A stretch of 25,036 nucleotides of DNA, from positions 1 through 25,036 of the forward strand of contig NZ_CAMICL010000033.1 of the NCBI RefSeq assembly GCF_946221105.1. The letters are read 5' to 3'. The DNA comes from an uncultured Corynebacterium sp. (lineage in GTDB: Bacteria > Actinomycetota > Actinomycetes > Mycobacteriales > Mycobacteriaceae). Positions 17,501 through 23,781 of this stretch are shown here, piece after piece; positions within the stretch are counted from its first letter, which is position 1; each line of letters opens with the position of its first letter. The notes under the pieces are model-generated. The model saw only the letters and a list, made by a program, of their open reading frames with translations. It did not search any database and was not told the origin of the DNA. A program made the position numbers and the translations under genes.

Positions 17501-18601
17501 CTCCTTGGTCACCTCGACCAGGCCGTTGGAGTCGTCGACGAAGTCGATCTCCCAGGAGCCCAGATCCTTGACCTCGATCTCCTCGGACTTCTCGCTGAAG
17601 CGGAAGTCGAAGGCGTAGGAGAAGTGGCGGAAATAGCGCTCGACCACCTTGGTGGTGGTCTTCTCCTCGCGCTGGGTGCTGGTGACGGTGGTGGACTCAA
17701 CCTTGGTCTCCGGCGCAGCGGTGGCGGTGGCGGTGGCGGTCACAGTCGGCCCCGGAGCCACGGTGGTCGTGGTAGAGGTCGACGGCTTCGGCTCTTCCTT
17801 CACGTCCGGCTCGAAGCCCTCGAGGCCCGGCTGCGCAATGGTGACGATGCGCTGGTTGGTCGGCTCCTTGGACAGGTCCTCGTACACATTGTAGGAACGC
17901 GGCAGCAGGATGGTGACGTACTCGCCATCCTTCACGTTCAGGCGGGAAGAAGCGGCGTCGTTCTTAGCCAGGTAGTAGTTGGCCTGGCCGCTCTGCTCGA
18001 AGTAGCTCTTACGCACCTCGAAGCCGGTCCACTGCAGGAACTGCTGCGGGGTAACCGGCTTCACGCCCGGCACGTGAACGTTGCGGGAGCCAGCAACCCA
18101 GCCGCGCAGGAGGTTCAGGGTCTCCTTGTTGTTGGACAGCAGCGCCTGCAGTGCCACGTTCTTGGCCTTCGCGTCGGCGTTCTTGCCCTGCTTCACGTCC
18201 GTAAGCATGAGCTTGGTCAGGTTAATAGCGGCGCGCTCAATATCCTCGTCGATCTTGAGGTTGCCGCCCATGTCGCCGTTAAAGCCGTAGAAGCCGGAGG
18301 TTCCGTCGAGCTTGCGCACCTCATATGCAGTGTTGGTGCGCGGGACATCGAGGTGGCGGTCGATGCACCAACCCGGGCCGAACGGGGTCTGGTACTGGCC
18401 CGAGTCCCGGTTCCACTCCTGCTTCAGGTTGTAGTCGACAGCGACCTGCTCCACAGCGGAGTCGAGGGTGGAGTACTGGCTAGTAATACGCACGTCTGCG
18501 TCTGCGGCGGGAGCAACAGCGGCTGCGCCACCGAATGCGACTGCACCGGCAACCATCGTTGCCATGATTCGCTTTTTCAGGTTTGCGTTATGCAACGTCA
18601 T
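14585..18601 (-). CDS. Giant secreted modular surface protein B
   Basis: A 1338-residue paralogue of protein A with the same plan. The first 13 residues are identical and are followed by a signal peptide (to about 35, ending ADAD). The N-terminal domain has WCID (C79), YEVRKL and ALQALLSNN (Q152). The Thr/Pro/Ala-rich linker (about 265-318) is shorter than in A and lacks the 7-residue repeats. Ten beta-rich modules (about 320-1175) line up in order with those of A but are strongly diverged. The tenth has an extra cysteine pair, CYNDDC. The C-terminus repeats the two hydrophobic segments between C1185 (DGKCIA) and C1285 (MRACG), again exactly 100 residues apart, then a Ser/Glu-rich tail. There is no LPXTG. 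The ATG has GAAGGA upstream. Role as surface adhesin or spacer is inference. Confidence 0.93.
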   Translation of the reverse strand: MTLHNANLKKRIMATMVAGAVAFGGAAAVAPAADADVRITSQYSTLDSAVEQVAVDYNLKQEWNRDSGQYQTPFGPGWCIDRHLDVPRTNTAYEVRKLDGTSGFYGFNGDMGGNLKIDEDIERAAINLTKLMLTDVKQGKNADAKAKNVALQALLSNNKETLNLLRGWVAGSRNVHVPGVKPVTPQQFLQWTGFEVRKSYFEQSGQANYYLAKNDAASSRLNVKDGEYVTILLPRSYNVYEDLSKEPTNQRIVTIAQPGLEGFEPDVKEEPKPSTSTTTTVAPGPTVTATATATAAPETKVESTTVTSTQREEKTTTKVVERYFRHFSYAFDFRFSEKSEEIEVKDLGSWEIDFVDDSNGLVEVTKEVREDGTAILKITPKKEGSGKVRIVVVDNEGNRHEYVIDVVNESTTVETTGEVTVNNLYFNVGVSGVNQSIDIPAGWDYEIVAGNGLVTTEEKDGKLNVKINDGVLKGNVKIEVFEKDDKGEKTGNKNVYEFNIDATSDKYTQTRVIGNANSYKLDIEADIPNKPEIVSGEDLIESIEKRDGSWIITPKPNAEGKVVLKAVDADGNTYTYTLDIKPGANVLVDVETRLIEEGTTVDVKAGKDWKLELTGGDEANWEWEKTDGGFKINNKVNGTGIFNLYAPDENAKDGRVLVGVYTIVAKPKEEDAQYEVPKFTQDLEDRNTAQFKPGNEGNTFEIIEGEDNATLIKTEDGKFRVLPNPGFEGKIVVAEKSPNGKTVAEWTLNVTKGEIDKQQIDAESKDELNISVKNQRIVKGEHLIDRIENGKVYFKEGAEGQVIIENLNSRDLPFQRWTIDVTPSAPREENIKLEGSSKLTLTLPEGSDYEVTDDSLVDVTKDGNTIVVTPKDGAEGTTQVKVKNDRGVYVIYNIDVVPGANGNGGSSESREQNFQLTVDGSFTITRINKNDIRVENGEEHVNVELDEKTGKWVLTPKGKDSVGKTVTVVEVDKSGKVVKRHTIEIVEQPTPLKFVEERVVYERDITDKIVPGKNNTLHVVRGKDLITNVAPDSKGQLFIQPTEDKHGTILVEERDSKGNPVRLVEMEIPRASEGLTPPQLDWKGTPDKGIDINVKGGENSVEVYVCYNDDCTKKKRLEPGKEIEVGEDGKLRVLPGAHLDGGKKLMVVPVENGKVIDKDKVIINITQQDTTVQEQGSSSELDGKCIASLVGLSAPLLLAIPVGILSQVQIPGLEGVSAQINNAMREANDRVQHGLGIYNEDRAQRAAGFQNAFQGVNTEQLGMAAGALGAITVGLLIVDQVMRACGQEESTSSYQLGKATDSDFLMYGSSGKPSKTEAENSEEEKASSSSSDEQDSAK

Positions 18602-18849
18602 AGTCCTTCAACGTCTAGGGAGATATTCGAAGCAGCCTGGAGAGTTCCTGAACACGGACCCCAAAACTGACAGACCCCTATTCAATCGCAATGAACCGGC
18701 GAAAAGAAGTCCCAACCCACCCTGAAAGCCATAAAAGTCCAGATATTAAGACAAAACTCATAACCCCACCCCGCTGACCTCGACCTTTGTCCAACTTTTA
18801 AACACAAATAAATCGAGTGATCTTCACCACAAAAACGCCGGTTCCTCCA
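18570..18849 (-). repeat. Duplicated promoter-leader block, copy 2 (upstream of gene B)
   Basis: Second copy of the 280-bp block at 14236-14515. It fills nearly all of the 259-bp space between gene B and the end of crtI. The matching -10 candidate TAATAT is at 18748-18743 on the minus strand. No terminator for crtI is visible in front of it, so some crtI read-through into gene B is possible. Confidence 0.9.
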
Positions 18850-18860
18850 CAAACCAGCGG

Positions 18861-20390
18861 TCAGTGGTCCAACGGACCCGAAGATCTGTCGCCACGGACC
18901 CGTTTGAGCACATTCTCAGCGGATATCAAGCACATGGGCACGCCCACCCCAGGCGTCGTGGTCGCTCCAGCGTACATCAGCGAGTCCAATTTCCTGCTCT
19001 TATTGGTGCCTCGCAGAAACGCGGACTGCCGCAGCGTGTGCGCGGGCCCGATCGATCCGCCGGACCAGGCGTTGTAGCGCTCAGCAAAGTCTGCGGGACC
19101 AAGCGTTTGCTTTACGACGATCCTCCGGCCCAACCCCGCAACCCCACACCTCGCCGCAATCTGCTCAATAGCCGCGTCGGCGATGCGCTGCACCTGCTCG
19201 GAGGCTTCACCCCGGTACATGTCGCCGTGGCCCACCGACGGGTCCGCGGGCACCGGCACCAGCACGAACAGGTTCTCGTGGCCCGCGGGCGCAACAGAAG
19301 GATCAGTGGCGGAAGGTCTAGAGACGTAGATGGACTGCGACGCCGCCTGCGGCCGGCTGGCAACGGGGCCATTAAATACAGCATCAAAGTCGTCCGACCA
19401 GTCGTCACTGAACAGGAAGTTGTGGTGGGCTAGCTCCGGGATTTCGCCTTCAACACCGAGCATGACCAGCACCGTGCCCAGGCCAGGGTCGCGCGGGGCG
19501 AACCAAGACTCGTCGTAGGTGCGCTTGTTCTTCGGCAGCAGGCGGGTTTCGGTGTGGTGGAGGTCCGCGGCGGAGATGGTGAGGTCGGCGGGGAGCCTTT
19601 GGCCGTCGATAAGCAAGACGCCCTTATCCTCGATAGCGGCGACCTCGGAGTTGAAGCGGAACCGCGCACCCTGGTCGACGGCGAGGTTGAACAGCGCGTC
19701 CATCACCGCCGCGAAACCGCCCTGCGGATACAGCACGCCCTGGGTCAGGTCGGTGTGGCTGAGCAGGTGATACATGCTCGGCGTGCGGCTGGGGTGCGAG
19801 GAGAGAAACACGGACGGGTACGTGAGCATCTGGCGCAGGCGCGTGTCCGTGAAACGCTTGGCCACGAACCTGTCGATCGGCTCCGTGAGGTAGCGCGCGA
19901 GGCGGGTGTACCGGCCGCGGATGCGCTTCAGGGGCTCAAGCGAGCGGAAGTTGGTGTACAGGAAGTTTTGGATAGCCAGGTCGTAGGTTTCTTCGGCGCT
20001 GTCCAGGTACTCCATCAGCTTCGCGCCGGCGCCGGGTTCGAGCTGCTCGAAGAGCTTGGCGGCGTTGTCGCGGCCGGAGTGGACGTCGATGGGCTCGCCG
20101 GTCTCCGGGAAGAGGCGGTACGCAGGGGCGAGGGGCTTCAGGTTGAGAAGGTCCTCGGTGCGTTCGCCGAAAAGCCCGAAGAAGTGGTCGAACGCGTCCG
20201 GCATGAGGTACCAGCTCGGGCCGGTGTCGAAACGGAAGCCGTCGATGGTCTCGTTGCCGGCGCGGCCGCCGTGGGTGGGCAGCTTCTCCACCACGGTGGT
20301 GTCGATGCCCTCCCGGGCGAGCAGCGCTGCAGAGGCCATGCCGGCCACGCCGGCGCCGATCACGATGGCTGACTTCGGTTGTTTGTTCAT
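18861..20390 (-). CDS. crtI: Phytoene desaturase
   Basis: CrtI-type FAD-dependent desaturase that introduces double bases-conjugating desaturations into phytoene, i.e. successive double bonds leading towards lycopene. The N-terminal dinucleotide-binding motif is complete: IVIGAGVAGMASAALLAREG (about 9-28) with the acidic strand end VVEK and GGRAG. The family block FDTGPSWYLMPDAF follows, then TQGVLYPQGGFAAVMDAL. The C-terminal FAD-binding block TTPGVGVPMCLISAENV is also present. The 509 residues match the family (about 490-550). The start at 20390 overlaps the crtB stop by 4 nt (ATGA). It is membrane-associated in relatives. No crtE, crtEb or cyclase gene lies in the window. Confidence 0.94.
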   Translation of the reverse strand: MNKQPKSAIVIGAGVAGMASAALLAREGIDTTVVEKLPTHGGRAGNETIDGFRFDTGPSWYLMPDAFDHFFGLFGERTEDLLNLKPLAPAYRLFPETGEPIDVHSGRDNAAKLFEQLEPGAGAKLMEYLDSAEETYDLAIQNFLYTNFRSLEPLKRIRGRYTRLARYLTEPIDRFVAKRFTDTRLRQMLTYPSVFLSSHPSRTPSMYHLLSHTDLTQGVLYPQGGFAAVMDALFNLAVDQGARFRFNSEVAAIEDKGVLLIDGQRLPADLTISAADLHHTETRLLPKNKRTYDESWFAPRDPGLGTVLVMLGVEGEIPELAHHNFLFSDDWSDDFDAVFNGPVASRPQAASQSIYVSRPSATDPSVAPAGHENLFVLVPVPADPSVGHGDMYRGEASEQVQRIADAAIEQIAARCGVAGLGRRIVVKQTLGPADFAERYNAWSGGSIGPAHTLRQSAFLRGTNKSRKLDSLMYAGATTTPGVGVPMCLISAENVLKRVRGDRSSGPLDH

Positions 20391-21226
20391 GGCTTCCTCG
20401 AGTTCGCGAGCGCTTTCGCTGTGAGCGCTACTTTGAGGTGGTTGGGCACGCGGACACGGGTGGTGTGCAGCTCGGCTGCCGGGGTGGCGGCGATGCGGGC
20501 GTTGAGCTCCCGAAACAGCGCCTCGGCGGCAGCCACTCCCCCGCGGGCTGCCGGCGGCAGCAGTGGGATGGCCGTGTGGGCGCGGTCGAGTTCGTCAGCG
20601 ATTTGGCTGGTGAGGGTGGACTTTAGATCGTCGTCAAGCGGGGCGTTAAAGTACGCGCGACCGAGTGCGCGGCTGTCCTCACCGAGGTCGCGCAAGAAGT
20701 TGACCTTCTGAAACGCGCTGCCGAGCGCGCGGGCGCCCTCCTCCAGCTCGCGGCGGTGCGGGGTGTCGCGGCCGCACAGGAAAATGTCCAGGCACATCAG
20801 GCCGATCACCTCAGCCGAGCCATATATATAGGTATCCAGCTGTTGCGGCGTGAATTCCGTCTGCGTCAGATCCGCGCGCATGGAGGCGAAAAAGGCGCGG
20901 ATATGGTCCTGGTTGAGGCGGCACTCGCGGTAGGTGCGAGCCCACGCGTGCAGCACCGGATCCGTGTGGAAGCGGTGGGCCGGGGCGTGCAGCACCTGCT
21001 CCTCATACAGGTCGAGGGCGGTTTCCGGGCACTCGTTGGCCTGCGTTGTGGTGCCGTCCACGATCTCGTCCGCGATGCGCACGACCGCGTAGAGGTTCCG
21101 GATGTGGGTGCGCTCCGGGTTCGGCAGCGTCCGCACCGCAAGGGAAAAACTGGTGGAATACTGCGCAATCACCTGCGCCGCCGCCTTGTCCGCCATGGCG
21201 TCGAAGCGGGAGAGGAAGGTGTTCAC
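20387..21226 (-). CDS. crtB: Phytoene synthase
   Basis: CrtB joins two geranylgeranyl diphosphates to phytoene, the substrate of CrtI encoded next. Both aspartate-rich Mg-diphosphate motifs are present: DEIVD (D53-D57) and DLGED (D180-D184), along with the family opening YSTSFSLAVRTLP (about 23-35) and YIYGSAEVIGLMC. I chose GTG at 21226 (279 aa) because homologues begin just before the FDAM...YSTSFS block. An ATG at 21280 would add 18 residues that run into the palindromic repeat at 21274-21344. The ribosome site is weak (AAGG, 2 nt before GTG), so the start is moderately certain. It overlaps crtI by 4 nt. Confidence 0.92.
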   Translation of the reverse strand: MNTFLSRFDAMADKAAAQVIAQYSTSFSLAVRTLPNPERTHIRNLYAVVRIADEIVDGTTTQANECPETALDLYEEQVLHAPAHRFHTDPVLHAWARTYRECRLNQDHIRAFFASMRADLTQTEFTPQQLDTYIYGSAEVIGLMCLDIFLCGRDTPHRRELEEGARALGSAFQKVNFLRDLGEDSRALGRAYFNAPLDDDLKSTLTSQIADELDRAHTAIPLLPPAARGGVAAAEALFRELNARIAATPAAELHTTRVRVPNHLKVALTAKALANSRKP

Positions 21227-21273
21227 GCCTTGGCAGCTTACCGTGGCGTGCGACGGGATAGGCCGCATGCCGA

Positions 21274-21344
21274 TTCGCACTTTCGCATTTTGCCTACCTG
21301 CTATTTCGGAGTTTCATTCTGACTTTGGTAGTGGAAAGTGCGAA
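21274..21344. repeat. Palindromic repeat, left copy (71 bp)
   Basis: TTCGCACTTTC (21274-21284) pairs perfectly with GAAAGTGCGAA (21334-21344). Inside, CTACC pairs with GGTAG (21327-21331). A direct copy with about 89% identity lies at 23108-23177. It begins 4 nt beyond the stop codon of the AlbA_2 gene and lies about 48 nt upstream of the crtB GTG, so it may act as gene end, crtB promoter part or element boundary. Confidence 0.88.
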
Positions 21345-21348
21345 AGTC

Positions 21349-23094
21349 TTAGTAGTTCAACCGATACGTCGTGCCCCGGCGGCCTTGACCACCGAGCATG
21401 ACCACGTGCCCGTGGTGGAGAAGGGGTTCAAGGGCATAACGCAGTTGCGCCGCCGAGAGGCCCGTCTGAGTCTGCAACTCCTTCAACGTGACCTGTGCGC
21501 CAGGAGTAAAAGCCCGGTAGACGGCGGGAACGTTTTTGCCAAGGGAAGCCAGATCATCAATGTTGAAAGCGGCGGTGATGTCCGGCCGCGGGGCCTCGAA
21601 CCTCATTGTGTCGCTCTGGGTTCCAGGCAAGGCGTACTGGCCGTCAGTTTCCTGGAGCACCCCTTTCTCCGTGAGTCTGCCCAGCATCCTCTTGCATGAC
21701 TGCTCACTGTAAGGCGAGTAGCGCTGCAGGATGCCGGAAAGCGTGGCGCCACCGTGGTTCCGCAGGTCCACCAGAATGTCCTCCTCAGTCGGGCTCAATC
21801 GCAGCCCGTCACGCTGCAAACCCTCCAACCAGTCATCCTCTTCCTCCGTGAAACGGGATCCGCGCGGAAAGAGGACCTTGAACTCGACACCGTTGTCTAC
21901 GAACTTAGGTTTCGGCATGCGCGCCTCCCGGATTGCCGTCAGGATTTCCTGAATACCGCCACCTTCGCCCTCAATTACACGCTCCCCGTCGTCCGTGCGG
22001 AGGTAACGCGCGATCTCGTATAGACGCTTGTTTACCGGGGCTTTAGTCAAAGAAGGCGCCTCAAGCTGAGAAACGGATAGGCCACGCAAACCGCCTGGGC
22101 TGACAATTATGAGCATTCGCTCCGTGAGCCTGATCTCCACCTTCTTGCCCACGTCCACAGAGGGCCCCAGATCCCGGTGCACCAACGCGTTCGCTAGCAC
22201 TTCTCGGATAGCGCTCGGGGGAAACTCCGGCTGATCCACTAAGTGGCCGGTTTCGGTGTAACGACTCACGGTATCCGCATTTCGCTGAATCCATTCCATC
22301 GCTTCCGCCAGCATCACGGGCAATGGGCCCTCAATCTCAGTCAGGTTCCTGTTTCGACCCGCTCCCTCCCCTCGAGCCAGCCGCACTGCCGCTGTCGCTC
22401 CGAGTGCTGGCTCAACCGATTGCGGGAGGTACCCGAGCGCGTACAAACCGCCAAAGCGCACGTTGCCCTGGTTGTCCGTAACGTTAGTGACCTGCAGTAG
22501 CTGATCGACGTTGTCGATTTTGGCTATGCGGCTCCGAGAAGCACGCACCGTTTTCACGTATGTGTCAAGCACGCTGGCGTCCAGCAAGGCGGAATCGGTT
22601 CCTGGCAAAGATGCAAAATCGAAGTGGGTCTGCTGGGCCTCAGCCAACGCCGACAGCGACAGCATTTTCAAGTCATTCGAATTCATCACGTAGTCGCCGT
22701 CTGCCTGGCGCAAAAATGGTTTGCCCTCGAACTTCGCCGGCTTCTCTGAAGCCAGAAGCGGCGTGACTTCCACAACGACTACGTTCTTCCCGTCAAGCAC
22801 GTGGTGGAAAAATTCCAACTGTGGCGCCGGCGTCACCGCACTCCGGTTCACATTCACCACGGATTTCTCCATCTGCGCGGGCTCGGCAACGCCGGTGGCT
22901 TCGAACCCACGCCGTTCACTCACCCCGAGAATGATTGCGCCAGCTTGAGGCATGTTCGCAAACGCGCACAGCGTCTCGCCCAGCTGCTCAGGGACTCCCC
23001 CACCTGCTGTTTTGCACTCAACCAGGGTCGTATCGTCTCCAAACGCACGCAACTGGGAAAGTGTTTCACGCAACCGCCGCTCAGTCCAGGACAT
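21349..23094 (-). CDS. Schlafen AlbA_2 / GHKL ATPase-like DNA-binding protein
   Basis: A 581-residue cytoplasmic protein of the AlbA_2-HATPase_c_4 type (often annotated as RecG-like or putative transcriptional regulator). The AlbA_2 (Schlafen) domain, about residues 15-140, has VECKTAGGG, LGETLCAFANMPQAGAIILG and the later KPFLRQADGDYVM. The GHKL-like part, about 285-400, has IREVLANALVHRDL (N302, H306) and MLIIVSPGGLRG. Two winged-helix-like segments follow (about 430-485 and 535-578). I prefer ATG 23094; GTG 23103 in the same frame is the alternative. No ribosome site is seen, but TATTGT (23107-23102) lies 7 nt before the ATG, fitting a leaderless transcript. The gene fills the space between two copies of a palindromic repeat. 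Relatives occur as regulators, in toxin-like settings and in anti-phage loci; the role here is unknown. Confidence 0.88.
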   Translation of the reverse strand: MSWTERRLRETLSQLRAFGDDTTLVECKTAGGGVPEQLGETLCAFANMPQAGAIILGVSERRGFEATGVAEPAQMEKSVVNVNRSAVTPAPQLEFFHHVLDGKNVVVVEVTPLLASEKPAKFEGKPFLRQADGDYVMNSNDLKMLSLSALAEAQQTHFDFASLPGTDSALLDASVLDTYVKTVRASRSRIAKIDNVDQLLQVTNVTDNQGNVRFGGLYALGYLPQSVEPALGATAAVRLARGEGAGRNRNLTEIEGPLPVMLAEAMEWIQRNADTVSRYTETGHLVDQPEFPPSAIREVLANALVHRDLGPSVDVGKKVEIRLTERMLIIVSPGGLRGLSVSQLEAPSLTKAPVNKRLYEIARYLRTDDGERVIEGEGGGIQEILTAIREARMPKPKFVDNGVEFKVLFPRGSRFTEEEDDWLEGLQRDGLRLSPTEEDILVDLRNHGGATLSGILQRYSPYSEQSCKRMLGRLTEKGVLQETDGQYALPGTQSDTMRFEAPRPDITAAFNIDDLASLGKNVPAVYRAFTPGAQVTLKELQTQTGLSAAQLRYALEPLLHHGHVVMLGGQGRRGTTYRLNY

Positions 23095-23107
23095 AACTCG
23101 CACAATA

Positions 23108-23177
23108 TTCGCACTTTTGCACTTTATCTACCTGCCATTTCGGAGTTCTATTCTGACTTTGGTAGGGAAAGTGCGAA
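23108..23177. repeat. Palindromic repeat, right copy (70 bp)
   Basis: TTCGCACTTTT (23108-23118) pairs with GAAAGTGCGAA (23167-23177), with one T-G pair, and CTACC again faces GGTAG (23161-23165). It is a direct copy of 21274-21344 with about seven substitutions and a one-base gap. It lies immediately upstream of the AlbA_2 gene, so its inner arm overlaps that gene's promoter region (TAAAGT at 23126-23121 and TATTGT at 23107-23102). Confidence 0.88.
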
Positions 23178-23193
23178 GCTTACGTCGCAAAGC

Positions 23194-23222
23194 AAAAAGG
23201 CCCCCTCCAACTGGAGGGAGCC
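23194..23222 (-). terminator. Terminator of the tRNA-Ile/tRNA-Ala transcript
   Basis: An 11-bp stem with one mismatch (23199-23209 with 23212-23222) and a tiny loop. On the minus strand it is followed by TTTTT (23198-23194) and starts 6 nt after the tRNA-Ala 3' end. Confidence 0.9.
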
Positions 23223-23228
23223 ATTCTG

Positions 23229-23301
23229 TGGAGCATAGGAGAATCGAACTCCTGACATCCTGCTTGCAAAGCAGGTGCTCTACCAACTGAGCTAATGCCC
23301 C
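23229..23301 (-). tRNA. tRNA-Ala (anticodon UGC)
   Basis: The 73-nt minus-strand cloverleaf begins GGGGCAT and its acceptor arm closes with ATGCTCC plus discriminator A (one G-U pair). The D arm is GCTC...GAGC, and the anticodon stem CCTGC/GCAGG encloses TTTGCAA with anticodon TGC. The T arm contains GTTCGATTC. CCA is not encoded. Confidence 0.97.
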
Positions 23302-23319
23302 GCGTACCCGAGGGTACCG

Positions 23320-23393
23320 TGGGCCTAGCAAGAATCGAACTTGCGACCTCATCGTTATCAGCGATGCGCTCTAACCGACTGAGCTATAGGCCC
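23320..23393 (-). tRNA. tRNA-Ile (anticodon GAU)
   Basis: The 74-nt minus-strand cloverleaf has acceptor GGGCCTA/TAGGCCC plus A, D arm GCTC...GAGC, and anticodon stem CATCG/CGATG enclosing CTGATAA with anticodon GAT. The T arm contains GTTCGATTC. It precedes tRNA-Ala by 18 nt in the same transcript; an Ile-Ala pair is common in bacteria, though usually inside rRNA operons. Confidence 0.97.
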
Positions 23394-23781
23394 TTGGAAC
23401 GAATAGGAATATTACAGAGCACCTACAACAGCTCCAAATCGCCAGCGTACGGCCCATAAAAGAGCAATTGCTTATCGACGTTCCACGCCCCGGCACGCAG
23501 GGGTAACAGGCGGGGGTAAGCGCGGCGGAAAATGGTGAACAATCCGGGTTTTCCTGGGGTTTTGCACGTCGCTGCTGGTGAGCGGGCCTCCCGGGCGTAC
23601 GCGCAGTGCTTGGCAGGGGGCTGATTGGTGAACAATCCGGGCTCTCAGGGCTTGCCAAACGTTGAACAATCCGAACCAAGTGTTGAACGATCTTACCCCG
23701 GTTTACCTGCGCAAACTCCTTCAATAAAGTCATGGACATCGAAGCAGCCCATGTCCACCACAACGTCAAAGGAGCAACGAG
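23394..23781. other. 388-bp spacer with direct-repeat cluster upstream of the protease gene
   Basis: No convincing gene lies here. The tRNA promoter is at the left end. Four related direct repeats follow: GGTGAACAATCCGGG at 23534-23548 and 23627-23641, GTTGAACAATCCG at 23661-23673, and GTTGAACGATC at 23682-23692. For the protease gene, TTTACC (23702-23707) and TAAAGT (23725-23730), 17 nt apart, are the likely promoter, and AAAGGAG (23768-23774) is the ribosome site. The repeats therefore sit just upstream of the promoter, where an activator or repressor array would bind. Confidence 0.65.
23409..23437 (-). promoter_or_regulatory. tRNA-Ile/Ala promoter
   Basis: On the minus strand, TTGGAG (23437-23432), a 17-nt spacer and TAATAT (23414-23409) lie 15 nt upstream of the tRNA-Ile 5' end. 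This is a good sigma-70-like promoter by position, spacing and sequence. Confidence 0.75.

Noticed and set aside
9954..18601. Sortase anchoring of the giant proteins
   Set aside because: I looked for LPXTG-like motifs before the C-terminal hydrophobic parts and found none. The hydrophobic module with two cysteines is followed by a long charged tail, unlike sortase substrates.
21349..23094. AlbA_2 gene as a RecG helicase or a transposase
   Set aside because: There are no helicase motifs and no DDE or tyrosine/serine recombinase residues in evidence. The RecG label often attached to this family comes from old annotation, not from helicase sequence.
23229..23393. tRNA genes as the attachment site of the neighbouring cassette
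   Set aside because: The palindromic repeats share no visible sequence with either tRNA 3' end, and the tRNAs lie outside the cassette, so there is no support for tRNA-targeted integration.
23534..23692. Direct repeats as a CRISPR or replication-origin iteron array
   Set aside because: Only four short units with uneven spacing, no cas or rep gene; a promoter-linked regulatory array fits better.
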